DNA of 64,000 bases from Megalonaias nervosa (GCA_016617855.1 JAECUM010001073.1:1-64000); one strand, 5' to 3'; positions 38,100-47,654 are shown, numbered from the stretch's first letter. Numbers and translations are program-made. The notes: generated by a model from the letters alone, not told the origin.

Positions 38100-38670
38100 A
38101 TAAATACATACTGAAAAAGTTAGTATGTGTTTACCAATAGCCTATTTCCTAAAAACTACAGTGTTCTTAACAAAAACCACAGTTTTCTATGTAAAATGGG
38201 ATTTTATATTTCTAATTTCCAAAAAATATATATAATTCTGCATTAACACTGAGTCTATGCGTAAGCCGTTACCAAGGAAATTGATTTAGTCATAGCGTAT
38301 TCTTAAAATAACTTTACGCGGTAATCGGCCACAGATACACAGCCGTTATGGAATAATCAATAACAGAGCTAATTATGCAGCCACAGCCTTCTAGATAATA
38401 GATTTCGATTGCGCACTGTGCGCGGATTTTATGTAAACAAAGAATACAGTACAGAATAAAGTGTCCGGATTTTATGTAAACAAAGAATACAGTATTATTT
38501 TTGTCAGTTACTGGTTGCCACATAGGGAAAGTTGCCGATTAGCATTGAATGAGACCGCAGGCAAGGTTATATATATTTACAAGTATATACTATACTGTAT
38601 TGTATTGTATCATAGACAAGCACTATGCATCCGGATATTTTTTTTTTGTTATGATAACGCATTGTGATAA
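38100..38670. other. Non-coding spacer with a direct repeat
   Basis: No gene. The phrase TTTTATGTAAACAAAGAATA occurs twice, near 38,429 and 38,471, as a 38-45 bp spaced direct repeat. Confidence 0.5.
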
Positions 38671-38677
38671 AAACGCA

Positions 38678-40142
38678 TTATGATTTCACATACAGATTTA
38701 TATTTAGTTCTTCATTTCTTGTGTCCAGAATGCGATTGCTTTGGTCTGTAAGTTTAAAGTGTATCCTTGATAATAATGGATTATGAACTCGCAGGTACAC
38801 GGGGTTAATTGGCTCTGATGCAATTAACCAACCTGGAGGGGCCAATGGGCTAAAACTGTATAATATGTACCCTTGCTGGGCCTGGTTAGACTTAGAAAGA
38901 TCTATCTGAGAGCTACCTTCAATAACATCGCCTACCAGATTGACTGCAATTGTTGTTGTTATGTTTACAATGCCTGGCGATATATGACGTCCGGCACCAA
39001 AAGGGTTGTTATTGTGTTTTAGTATAACCGGTGGTGGGGCTATTTGTCTCCACGATTCAATTACTCCCGGATAATATTCTTCAATAAGATCACTTAATGA
39101 TTTCTTCATTTCAGCGTTGTTTAAATCTGGTATAACAAATGTTTGTAAATCTTTTTCTGTTATTTTATAATGATTAAGAAATAATTGCTTCGTTTTTGGA
39201 CTTGTGTAAGGATTTCCATCGAGTTTAGTCGCAATGTTTATAATACTTCGATTGGCGATGTATAAATCGAATAAGATACCATTTAAGTGTTTTATTGACT
39301 CGATTATTTGCTGCTTTACGTTATCATCATAATGTTGAGATAATGAAATAAGTAAATTTCTTAAATCATTAAACGTTTTATCGTATTCAGGTTTAAGAGT
39401 ATCTAAAAAATCTTTTAAAAATTCTTCATCAACAATATCTCGCTCCCGCCCCCCTGGCGTCCGGATAACATTAAATACTGATCTAGTCATCTTGGGGATC
39501 CTTTTACCGTCAAAATCGGTAAAGTAGTATGTATTGTTGTTTGAATCATTTTTAAGTGTTGTATAATTCCATGGATATTTTCCTCGATATTCTGGATTTT
39601 TAATGAATTTTTTTTTCACTCGTTTTAAACTCATTTTTAGTTGGTTCTGAAACTCCATTATAAACAGGTGCGACTTCAGGCCATCCTAACACGGATCTAA
39701 TCGAACTCTGATAAATATCTACGAGGTAATCAGGAGAATTTATTTCAATCACCGGTGATAGTGTTGGTTCGTAAGCAGTGATCGCTATTTTAGATTCTTC
39801 CCCTGTGATAGATTTCATTCTGCGTTGGAACTCATCATTAATCTGTTCTATTTGATAACTACCCGTTGTAATTCCAACAACTTGCCAATCAGGTGTTCCA
39901 TCCGGTTTATTCTTATTCGCAAATACCAGTGAATTATTTGCTGGTTGTCCACCAAACGGTTTTGACCTGATATTTGGCCAGCTATGATAAACGCGCAGTT
40001 GTGCTAGCGCTATTTCCTTTGCTGGAATTGCAGTCGGAAAATTAACGCCAAATTCAGGATTGGTTGAACTTAATGATATCATAGTAGTTTTTGACGGCGT
40101 CGTATTAGCTACGATCTGCTGAAGTAATTCTAACGATGACAT
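38678..40142 (-). CDS. Penton-like capsid protein, in two overlapping frames
   Basis: The first ORF (40,142-39,600, 180 aa) has the pattern of adintovirus-type penton N-termini: ISLSSTNPEFGV, a GSYQIEQINDEFQRRM segment, and a SVLGW. The second ORF (39,658-38,678, 326 aa) ends with a jelly-roll-like HFKLTDQSNRILD..NEELNINLYV segment, usual at the C-terminus of the same family, but it has about 200 residues of unfamiliar helical sequence before it. The two frames overlap by about 59 bp, around an A9 run (39,608-39,616). It may be one protein broken by a frameshift, or two overlapping genes. It would form the capsid vertices. The ATG at 40,142 follows TTAAATA. Confidence 0.6.
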
Positions 40143-40177
40143 TATTTAAAATACTCCGTATTTAATAGAGCGGAAAT

Positions 40178-40657
40178 TCAACCCTCCACTTTATCATTAG
40201 AATCCACTTTGAATGCCTCATGATAAGTTTCCATTATCGTTGCAAACTCCTCATCGGATATTTTACCATCGCTGAGATACGCCGAAAGATAAGATGATAA
40301 TTTAGAATAAGATGATGTTGCTATGTGCAATTTCATTATGTACTCGTTTAGTTTATCATTTGTACACGTAGATATTTTCTTAGCGATAATACTGAAAATA
40401 CCTGCGCATGTTGTTGCCGTTGAAACTATAATTGTTACAACTGTAGGCGCTGTCATCGTTATTGTTGATAGTAATAATCCAGTTCCAGCAATAACAGCAG
40501 AAACCGAGTATGCAATTATATCAATAACAACCATACGACGCCGATATTTTTTTACCTTTATCGTGTAATCGTCGATGATATTTTTTAGTTTGGTTTGACA
40601 CTCACATACTTGAGCGTATCTGTGACGTTGAACATCGATAAATGACTTTTGATTCAT
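40178..40657 (-). CDS. Membrane protein with two hydrophobic segments
   Basis: 159 residues: an N-terminal helical charged region, two adjacent hydrophobic segments (about residues 43-95; IIAYSVSAVIAGTGLLLSTI and VVTIIVSTATTCAGIFSII), then a helical region ending in ISDEEFATIMETYHEAFK. That overall pattern matches an uncharacterised protein type that I remember from Polinton-like elements of cnidarians, where it sits in the capsid gene block. Function is unknown; virion membrane or lysis roles are possible. The ATG follows AAATATA. Intact. Confidence 0.6.
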   Translation of the reverse strand: MNQKSFIDVQRHRYAQVCECQTKLKNIIDDYTIKVKKYRRRMVVIDIIAYSVSAVIAGTGLLLSTITMTAPTVVTIIVSTATTCAGIFSIIAKKISTCTNDKLNEYIMKLHIATSSYSKLSSYLSAYLSDGKISDEEFATIMETYHEAFKVDSNDKVEG

Positions 40658-40666
40658 TATATTTAT

Positions 40667-40970
40667 CTAGATAACTAACTGAGGAGTTTCACATATAAAT
40701 TCCAAGCACCACCAGTATAGTGCTCTGGTTAATTTTTTATCAGATGCTTCCAGCAGAAATGTTTCTTCCGCATCTTTATTTATTATGACGGATACAACTC
40801 CAGAAAAAAGTATCGTTTGAATAACGCCATGGAAATGTAGTAAATATACTGAATTTTGCACTACTAAATACGGACAGTCTGTATACACCAGTGACTTCTG
40901 CGGTGTGTTTGAGATTATTATCTTGCAGTGTCCATACTCCTAATCCTGATGCTACTGTGTATACTACGTT
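40667..40970 (-). pseudogene. Beta-rich coding-like segment after the fibre gene
   Basis: An open frame at 40,888-40,667 encodes a hydrophobic, beta-looking sequence (YLLHFHGVIQTILFSGVVSVII). A second frame just upstream gives VWTLQDNNLKHTAEVTGVY. Together they could be the C-terminal knob of the fibre-like protein displaced by stops and a frame change near 40,970. This is weakly supported. Confidence 0.35.
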
Positions 40971-40991
40971 GAAGATCTGCTTGTGAGGAAT

Positions 40992-41765
40992 TTAAATAAG
41001 ATTCGTTTTTTCAACGATATTAGGAATTCCACTAACAATATCGTTGATTTTCATCTTAATGTCGGTAAGTTTTATGTCAACGACTGGTGGAGTTACAAAA
41101 AAGTCGTTAATAGATCTGTTTACATTTCTACGAAAATTCAGAAACGTTTGTACATGATTATTATAATCAGCTCTAAATGTAGCAATTCCATCATTGATTG
41201 TCGTTAACGAAGTCGTTATTGGAATTTCCTTATCGTCGACGTATTTCTTCGTTGCAGCGTCAAAATCTGTTTCTGGTGTTCTGAGATTATTAATACCATT
41301 ATTATTCATGTCGAGAAATGCACGCATTATACCACCGCGCACTGACACGTATTTGGATTCTTGATCATCGACGTATTTTTTGTTGCTGCGTCTGTATCTG
41401 CGATTGGATCTCCAAGATATGTAATTTTTCTTCCTGACATAATAATGTCACTGGTAAATACATCACCAGTTTTCTTAACATAGTCGTTAACCGATTTACC
41501 GGAATCCTGTATTTTACCTTGATCAGTAAAAGTAACGATATTATTAACAACCGCGTTGGGAATTCGTACAAGTACATCTAGTAGTTGTATGTTACTCGTT
41601 TTTAATCGTCCTTGTTTGTCCTGGAAAACGACGACTTCATTTTGATCCACACTTGTGATATTTAATAAATCATCGATTTCATTTCTGAGCTGATCAAGAG
41701 CTGCATATTTAGATAAATCGACCTTCTGATCTTTGCGAGTAGATCTTCCATAAATATCTACCATT
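40992..41765 (-). pseudogene. Fibre-like receptor-binding protein (frameshift)
   Basis: Start taken as MVDIYGRS at 41,765, after the protease stop and the context AGTAAATATA. Two copies of a phage-tail-fibre-like motif follow: GRKITYLGDP..DTDAATK and MNNNGINNLRTPETDFDAATKKYVDD. The first DAATK loses frame at an A6 run (41,376-41,381) and the frame picks up again at 41,348. Repeats of this motif are typical of trimeric tail and fibre proteins. It probably makes the vertex spike that binds cells. It ends at 40,992. Confidence 0.6.
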
Positions 41766-41783
41766 ATATTTACTGATATCTGT

Positions 41784-42184
41784 TTAAGTGTTATGACGTA
41801 GTGTAGTGAACGCGTGTACGACTTTATGAGGTGGCGCTGTTGATTTTGATACAGCATCAAGCACAGCGAGGGTTTCACGACCGCATATTGGAGGATCAGT
41901 TATTTTTTGTGTTGGTAGCGTTGAATACCAGATTGGAATATCGCTGGTAACGTACTCTAAAAATTCTTTTGGTGGTGCTAATCCATACGAATCAAAATAA
42001 ATAATTCCACGTGGATCAATTGCATATCCTACCCAGTGCGTGCCTGGGCCAGAGTTTTTATCGAGATTAATGATACCGGTTTCAATATTGTTTGGTTTTT
42101 TTGGTAATTGATCGCGCATAAAAACACCTCTGAAGTTTTTTATTTTTAATTTTTAGCAGCATTAAGTAAATCAAAATTGGACAT
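41784..42184 (-). CDS. Adenain-like cysteine protease (frameshift near start)
   Basis: The main frame (42,119-41,784) shows the catalytic His in GTHWVGY, the YFDSYGLAPP block (Asp) and the catalytic Cys in PPICGRETL, with Gln upstream in TQK, so the triad pattern is complete. An N-terminal MSNFDLLNAAK piece begins at 42,184 in another frame; the change falls at an A5 run (42,150-42,154). In adenoviruses and Polintons the enzyme cuts capsid precursors during maturation. Shorter than adenovirus protease (about 200 residues). It directly follows the pX-like gene, the usual neighbour. Confidence 0.8.
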
Positions 42185-42192
42185 GGGTGATA

Positions 42193-42633
42193 TTAGTAAA
42201 CTGTCCTGGGAAGTCTTAGACCCTTTCCGTACCACGAATACGGGGTCCCTGGTAATCTTAGACCCTTTCCGTACCACGAATACGGGGTTCCTGGTAGTCT
42301 TAGACCTTTTCCCTTTTTTTTGATTCCTTGTCCGGTTGCTTTCTTTAATGCCATTCCAGCAGCTGTTCCAACAGTACCTAGCGCAGCTGCTTTTGCAACA
42401 GCTGGGGCTGCAGCTGCTATTAAAGCTGGTATAGCTGCGAGAAGTGGAAATATACCACCCGATTTAGCAATATCTTTGATGGCACCCGCAGAAAGATTAA
42501 GTTTGACGCCTTTATTTGATTTTTTAGCGTCATTGAAGTTTTTGAACTGACGCTCGGTCAACGATAATTTATTTTCACCGGTCATTTGTTCTCGCTTTAG
42601 CGATATTTTTAACGCACAATTTTTTTTTTTCAT
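42193..42633 (-). CDS. pX-like basic minor capsid protein with three C-terminal repeats
   Basis: 146 residues, intact. It has a basic N-terminus (ISLKREQM), a VKLNLSAGAIKDIAKSGG hinge, a hydrophobic alanine-rich helix (IFPLLAAIPALIAAAAPAV) and a Lys/Gly tail. The tail consists of two exact and one degenerate copies of a 14-residue unit GKGLRLPGTPYSWY, encoded by near-identical 42-bp DNA repeats. Layout and position beside the protease fit adintovirus pX/pVI-like proteins, thought to coat DNA or line the capsid and to be a protease substrate. No TATA-like ATG context here. Confidence 0.7.
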   Translation of the reverse strand: MKKKNCALKISLKREQMTGENKLSLTERQFKNFNDAKKSNKGVKLNLSAGAIKDIAKSGGIFPLLAAIPALIAAAAPAVAKAAALGTVGTAAGMALKKATGQGIKKKGKGLRLPGTPYSWYGKGLRLPGTPYSWYGKGLRLPRTVY

Positions 42634-42738
42634 GCTGATTGCAGCCTTTTAATCTGACTAGGAGTCAGACTCACACTAACGTGATGATATGACATTATTA
42701 ATATTATGAACGATCTAATTACATGTTTAGAAAATATT

Positions 42739-44124
42739 TTACATATTTTCTACTGGGGCATCAATAACTCTCATTCGTCCACCAACACCTTCGAGTAACA
42801 TCGATTTATCGCTGAGTATAACTGCGATTGCTCTATAATTAGGAACAGCTGTAACATCTCTATTAACACGAGCTCGAAAATATATATCTACAACAGATTG
42901 TCTGGTTAAATCTAAATGTTCTAGTGAAAAGTAATAAATCGGATACAGCGTTGTAAAATCTAGCTGCGATATTTGTAAACCAGTATCAATGTTTTGATCA
43001 CGTTCCATGAATGTCATTAATCGATGATAGGCACGTGCTACATGATTTTGTTCGAAATTCAACAAAATATCCTCGGATGGTTCTTGGTGTCCATTTATCC
43101 TTAATGAAACCTCAGAAACACCAAGTTTGTCAAATATCGTTATACTTTCATCTTGATCGTTTACTCGTGCAATATTTTGAAGCGCAATAAATATATGTCT
43201 TGGTGCAGAAACACCTTGCTGAGAAGCTATTTGCCATGTAAATAAACCATTAACAGCGCTATCTACAGCATCTGTGGTTATAGTCAACCATGACAACGTT
43301 GATTTACCACCTTGACTCATAAAAGATAACAATCGGTCTTCTTTAGATATTGACGGAGTCATCACTGGCATCCACAGGGAAAGTTTTGTTAGTATTACTA
43401 TACCAGGATCACCAATGGGTCTCCATAATGCATCATTATCAGTGCCTTTTCGTACTAGTACAACTGTGTGTTTGGCTCCGAAAATGACTTTTCTAACATT
43501 TCTACAGAATCCAAAGATATGTGACAGTGGAATCGCACATGAAAATGCTCTCCTATCACCTCTTAACATTGCTCGACGTGCTGCAAATCCTAAGTTAAAA
43601 TTTGCATTCATCGATAATACTGCAGTGGTATCTGCAGCTCCTCCTGCATCTCTTACATCACCAATATTTACGTTTCTACTTTCTGGAAAATCGGTTGTAT
43701 CCTTTGCAAACATCATTGATGGACCAGCTGATCTTGAATAATCGTCGCTGTATCTTGCTAAACCCAATATTGTTGTAGCAACATCAACGTCCTTCTGAAT
43801 AGATTCAATATTTTTTCCGTCAATCATGTACGTAGCGCTGTCAAATAACGCCATAATACCGTTATTAACAAAACCAACCCTAATATCAGCGGCATATGGT
43901 ACTGGTGCTGCAGGAGCAACGTTATTTAAAATCTCACCTTCTACCTCAATAAATGCCTCGGCGGGTAGAAAATACCTACTTGTATCCTGAACCTGTAGTT
44001 CGATTCGTCCACGCTGATTTGGCAGTCGTGCGTCGTAAGAATAATACTGATAATCGCGCACAGACTCATCTTTGAGAACTGGTGCGTCCATGTCAAACGC
44101 GGGGTCAGATATACGCTTGAACAT
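42739..44124 (-). CDS. Major capsid protein candidate (double jelly-roll type)
   Basis: 461 residues, uninterrupted, in the middle of the capsid block. N-terminus MFKRISDPAFDM, then a Tyr-rich YQYYSYDA, a RIELQVQDTSRYFLP strand region and, late, an LDLTRQSVVDIYFRARVNRD segment; size and position match the hexon-like proteins of adintoviruses and Polintons. Its flanking genes (protease, pX-like, penton-like) support the call more than its own sequence does; structure prediction is the decisive test. It would form the icosahedral shell. Confidence 0.7.
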   Translation of the reverse strand: MFKRISDPAFDMDAPVLKDESVRDYQYYSYDARLPNQRGRIELQVQDTSRYFLPAEAFIEVEGEILNNVAPAAPVPYAADIRVGFVNNGIMALFDSATYMIDGKNIESIQKDVDVATTILGLARYSDDYSRSAGPSMMFAKDTTDFPESRNVNIGDVRDAGGAADTTAVLSMNANFNLGFAARRAMLRGDRRAFSCAIPLSHIFGFCRNVRKVIFGAKHTVVLVRKGTDNDALWRPIGDPGIVILTKLSLWMPVMTPSISKEDRLLSFMSQGGKSTLSWLTITTDAVDSAVNGLFTWQIASQQGVSAPRHIFIALQNIARVNDQDESITIFDKLGVSEVSLRINGHQEPSEDILLNFEQNHVARAYHRLMTFMERDQNIDTGLQISQLDFTTLYPIYYFSLEHLDLTRQSVVDIYFRARVNRDVTAVPNYRAIAVILSDKSMLLEGVGGRMRVIDAPVENM

Positions 44125-44132
44125 CTTTATTA

Positions 44133-44615
44133 TTATCGTCTTCGTCTAACACGAAGACCACTCCTCGAAGAGAGACCACTTCCTGCTATCAGACTAGCGG
44201 TTATATTTTTTTCCTTTTCCGACATTGGTACATCAGCCAACTCCGCTAGTTTTTGATTAGCGGCTTGATTTATTATTTTACTTACACTTGCGGCCATCAC
44301 TTCAGTGCTAGCCAATTTCACAGGTTGAGGTCGGGTTGCTTGTGGTCTGCGTATTAATCTTGATAGTCTATCTTTGATTGCTGAGAATGCTTTGCTAGCA
44401 ATATTACCAACAGCGCTTATACCTTTTTCACGAACAACATCAATAGCTTTCATTCCTAGTTGCTTTGCAATTGGTATTGCTTTTGGGGCTATCCTTCTAA
44501 ATAGACCCTGAATAACATCACCTAGTCCATCTCCGTAGGTCGTTTTGTATACTGGTAATCGAGAGTTTATTACCCTGACCATATTAGGTCCACGTTGAGT
44601 ACCATGCACGATCAT
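44133..44615 (-). CDS. Basic minor capsid/core protein
   Basis: About 160 residues. Start set at the ATG at 44,615 (MIVHGTQRGPN); the frame is open to 44,639 but only via GTG. It has a YGDGLGDVIQGLF segment, helical and basic middle (DRLSRLIRRPQATRPQP) and an RVRRRR C-terminus, as in adenovirus pVI/pVII-like proteins. It follows the larger coiled-coil gene and precedes the major capsid gene, all leftward with short gaps, suggesting a late operon-like cluster. Function inferred from layout. Confidence 0.6.
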   Translation of the reverse strand: MIVHGTQRGPNMVRVINSRLPVYKTTYGDGLGDVIQGLFRRIAPKAIPIAKQLGMKAIDVVREKGISAVGNIASKAFSAIKDRLSRLIRRPQATRPQPVKLASTEVMAASVSKIINQAANQKLAELADVPMSEKEKNITASLIAGSGLSSRSGLRVRRRR

Positions 44616-44648
44616 TTTGTTATTAAATGACTTTATCACTAATTGTAT

Positions 44649-45842
44649 CTAATCACTGTGGTAATCATCGACGATTTCATTAATGAGAGACCGATATACA
44701 TTAATATCCATGATACCGCCTGTAAATAATCGTTTGCAAATATCAGCTGCTTCATTAATGATTTCTGGGGAATTATTACCAGCTCGTTTTCCTCCAATGA
44801 GGATTTCTAGTCGATCGACATCAGCAAGAACGTTATTGTAGCAAGTAATAAGACCACTTCCTAGACCACTTCCAGTTGCGCCAGGAGAGGTGTCTGACGG
44901 CCAATATTCTTCTTCCTCACGTATTGCTCCGACTGGTTGTCGTGGTGATTGCAATCGTTTCATTTTTTCTTGTCGTTTTTGTTCTCGTTGTTGTTGTAGC
45001 TTTTGTTGTAGTTGTTTCATTTCTTCTTGTCGTTCTTGTTCTCGTTGTTGTAGCTCTTGTTGTAGTTGTTTTGCTCGTTGTGGTGATGATAATTTAAGTT
45101 TTGGTGATGGTAATTCAAATTGTGGTGGTTGCGGTGGTGCTTTTTGTTTCTTTTGTTGTTTCTTTTGTTGTTTCTCCTCTCTTATTGATTGAATTATTTT
45201 ATCAATTTCCTTATCATAGTCCTTATATAATGGATCATCATCTCTAGCTTGTTCAACATCCATATTTATGCGATATAAATATTTTTGCCATTGTTTACTG
45301 GATTTAATATATTTAGCGTGTTCAGGTTTCATTAATTTACGTCTTCGACTAAAACTATCCACAGCAAATTTAGCTAATTGTTGTAGGTTAAGGTTATTAA
45401 TTGTCTTAATAGTTTCTTCATAAAATTTATTTTTCAATTCATCAGTACTTGATTTTGGTTCAGGGTCTAGTGCTTCAGCACCTTCTGCTTCATCATCTTC
45501 TGCTTCAGCACCTTCAGGTTGATCTTCATCCTCAGGTATTTCCGGGACTGGCATCGCAGCAGCTATTTTGGCTGGAAGTTCACGTAAAATTTCTTTTGTC
45601 TTTCTTGTTCTTTTTGCTTTTTTTCCAGTTGCTTCAGCGGTTTTCTCTAACACAGGTAGAATACCTTTAGTAGTCTCAGTGATAGGTTTAAATAATTTTT
45701 TTGTATCCTCCTCAAATTCAACTTGAGATTCCTGACGCGATTGTAGTTGTTGCTTAACAGAATCACGAACAGGTAGATATTTTTTAATTGCCTTTAGTCG
45801 CTCTCGAGCTAATTTAGCTGAGTGTGGTTCTCCAATACTCAT
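44649..45842 (-). CDS. Coiled-coil virion protein
   Basis: 397 residues, intact. N-terminal helical Lys-rich region, an acidic stretch (EDEDQPEGAEAEDDEAEGAE), a Gln/Lys/Arg-rich coiled coil (QQELQQREQERQEEMKQLQQ) and a C-terminal motif LIGGKRAGNNSPEIINEAADI, which recalls an uncharacterised Polinton-type protein of cnidarian elements whose role is unknown. It is the first gene inside the right terminal repeat. Start at ATG 45,842, preceded by TATCAATA. Possibly a scaffold or tegument-like protein. Confidence 0.6.
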   Translation of the reverse strand: MSIGEPHSAKLARERLKAIKKYLPVRDSVKQQLQSRQESQVEFEEDTKKLFKPITETTKGILPVLEKTAEATGKKAKRTRKTKEILRELPAKIAAAMPVPEIPEDEDQPEGAEAEDDEAEGAEALDPEPKSSTDELKNKFYEETIKTINNLNLQQLAKFAVDSFSRRRKLMKPEHAKYIKSSKQWQKYLYRINMDVEQARDDDPLYKDYDKEIDKIIQSIREEKQQKKQQKKQKAPPQPPQFELPSPKLKLSSPQRAKQLQQELQQREQERQEEMKQLQQKLQQQREQKRQEKMKRLQSPRQPVGAIREEEEYWPSDTSPGATGSGLGSGLITCYNNVLADVDRLEILIGGKRAGNNSPEIINEAADICKRLFTGGIMDINVYRSLINEIVDDYHSD

Positions 45843-45879
45843 TATTGATAATATCTATAATGGCTGTTTAATTTATAGC

Positions 45880-46062
45880 TGCAGAGAGGGTGAACGACAT
45901 ACGCGTGGTGACCAGCACGTGAAAAAATCAGAAAAAAATCTGGTCAATTAGAGAAGTTTTTACTGTTAAGACAAAAACTTTTTTTTTTTAGCCTTCGTAG
46001 GAACCCTTAAATTTCAAAAATAAGGTCTCTACAAAGTTGTAGGGTTCACCCTCTCTGCTGCT
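45880..46062 (-). repeat. Right terminal inverted repeat
   Basis: Reverse complement of the left repeat, about 183 bp versus 165 bp; the extra length is in spacer positions. Its inner end (GCAGAGAGGGTGAA, 45,881-45,894) and outer end (TTCACCCTCTCTGCTGCT, 46,045-46,062) form the same internal inverted pair as on the left. Beyond it the flank reads CAGCAGCAAAG. Confidence 0.85.
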
Positions 46063-46065
46063 CAG

Positions 46066-46740
46066 CAGCAAAGAAACAACGTTGCCATAGATGTAGATTC
46101 CTGTACTGCTAAGTCGAGCTACCTTACACTGAAACAAGCTGCTGATAAGGAAAAAGGAACAACGTGGCCAGTAACACACACAAAGGACCACAGAATACTA
46201 CACTGGCTATTCTGATGAAATGATGAAAGAGTCCATAGGGAGTCCGTAGGGAGTTTATAGGAGGCTATTTCACTAGGCTGTTGTCTTATAACAAAAGGGA
46301 GGCGTAAGACCAGTGGAGCTGCCACTAAAACAGATATGGTACAGATATGGAACGCCGTCATATACCGAAGTAGCCTGCACACCGGACGAGCCTGCACACC
46401 AACGGAGAGGTCGGGTGACAGAAAAGATATACGGCTGCCAATTTTGCATGAAAGCATGAGGTTTTCCTTTTGACATTTTGAAAACCTATTTCGATAATAT
46501 CTTTATCGTGTATTACGAATATGACCCTTTGGTTCCACCGTCAAAATTTTCTGACTGTTATTTACTATGCGTGATACAAAAAGTATGAGTCGCTTGACTT
46601 AGCTGATTGACAAATTTTAGATAATTTTATGTACACTTTGTACACTAAATTCCATCGTTGAATCATATTAATTAATAACGAAATTTGAAACTTATTTTAT
46701 TTGATTAATTGCAAAGGTGGCTTACACATTACTGGCGTTA
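46066..46740. other. Unidentified flank, coding-like in places
   Basis: No gene called. On the plus strand the frame from 46,066 is open for about 50 codons and then breaks; an isolated YGCQFC segment near 46,433 is reminiscent of a zinc finger. I cannot assign it. Confidence 0.3.
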
Positions 46741-46799
46741 GGTTGTCCACTTGTATACTGGACCGAATTTGACAAATAAATGAGGTTTGGCGTTTTTTT

Positions 46800-46875
46800 G
46801 GGCGTGGGCGACGTCCGTTGCTGCGGTGTTTGCGTCCTTTCTGGGTCCTTTTCCTCCTTTTCCTCTGACGGACAA
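46800..46875 (-). pseudogene. Histone H4-like N-terminal fragment
   Basis: A minus-strand frame contains RGKGGKG preceded by SV, resembling the start of histone H4 (SGRGKGGKGL). The next codons drift away and the initiator ATG is replaced by TTG. It is short, so chance similarity is possible; the two histone-type 3' stem-loops close by are why I list it. Confidence 0.3.
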
Positions 46876-47101
46876 GTAAGAAGCGCGACTATCGCGCATT
46901 AACGCGGGGTTCTGTAGCGGCAGCATTCCTACACATCCCAACCAATTAAATATCCCGACATTCGGGAGTAAACCAATCGCGAAAGTACTAGTTTACATGT
47001 GCGACTTTAATTCTTATTCATCATATTCAGTCTGGTTACCCAACGTTGACCAGTCAACAGTGACAAAATAAAACAGAATCACCAAGTTTCTTGAACTCCA
47101 A

Positions 47102-47353
47102 ATGCACCTGGAATATGCCAGACGTTTATTGGATGAGCTGGTTATGGAGGCGATACAGGAGAAAGCCAGGATAGAAGAGGAGGAGGAGGAGAGGAAGAAG
47201 AAGAAAGAGAAGGAAGAGAAGAAAGAAAGAATTCTGCCACACCTTATACTTAGGCCTCTGTGTGAGGTCAACCCTGAGGTGAGGACACTAACGCCACCAC
47301 TAGCAGCATTACCACGTCAACCACAGCTACAGAAACAAAAACGTCAGCCATAA
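47102..47353 (+). CDS. Lys/Glu-rich ORF of unknown function
   Basis: 83 codons: helical start, then a run of Glu/Lys (EEEEERKKKKEKEEKKE) and a Pro-rich end. Downstream, other frames are open with repeated W-acidic motifs until about 47,650, where a perfect hairpin of histone-mRNA type lies. A diverged second unit exists at 48,175-48,560. Real gene or pseudogene is undecided. Confidence 0.35.
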   Translation: MHLEYARRLLDELVMEAIQEKARIEEEEEERKKKKEKEEKKERILPHLILRPLCEVNPEVRTLTPPLAALPRQPQLQKQKRQP

Positions 47354-47654
47354 CCAGTACCGGTACCAGTACCGAGACCTGTGGTTCCCCAGATGGAAAA
47401 CTGGGAAGAAGAACTGAGAGAGAGCTTAGGCAGTAGATAAGGAGACCTCATCATCCCCGTCTGCAAAATAGAAGATAGAGGGAAGTCTTCACTATCCCAC
47501 AAAGTGAAGACTGGGATGATGAGGCCAATCAACCCCACTCTGCGCTACCAGTCACGTAAAAAAATTGGGAGCAGGACTGGAGCCGACGAATGTCTGTGGT
47601 GCCCGGCCTATAAGATGCCATCATTAAGCAGGTGCATTTGGAGCTAAAAAACAC

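Larger units (their letters stand above)
29550..46062. mobile_element. Adintovirus/Polinton-like integrated virus, about 16.5 kb
   Basis: Terminal inverted repeats bound a full gene set: packaging ATPase, phospholipase A2, integrase, HNH protein, PolB-helicase, zinc ribbon, homing HNH, penton-like, membrane, fibre-like, protease, pX-like, major capsid and two minor capsid or core proteins. Integrase plus PolB plus adenain-like protease plus FtsK/A32-like ATPase plus jelly-roll capsid genes define Polinton/adintovirus-type elements. Most genes are on the minus strand; phospholipase, integrase, zinc ribbon and homing HNH are on the plus strand. No clear target-site duplication can be read because AGC trinucleotides lie at both edges. 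One integrase stop and several frameshifts suggest a non-functional copy unless the frameshifts are assembly errors. Confidence 0.85.

Noticed and set aside
44876..45192. Plus-strand Val/Ser/Cys-rich ORFs
   Set aside because: Antisense shadow of the Gln-rich coiled coil of the minus-strand virion protein.
46119..46476. Minus-strand ORFs next to the right terminal repeat
   Set aside because: No recognisable domain and no start context like that of the viral genes; they lie outside the element.
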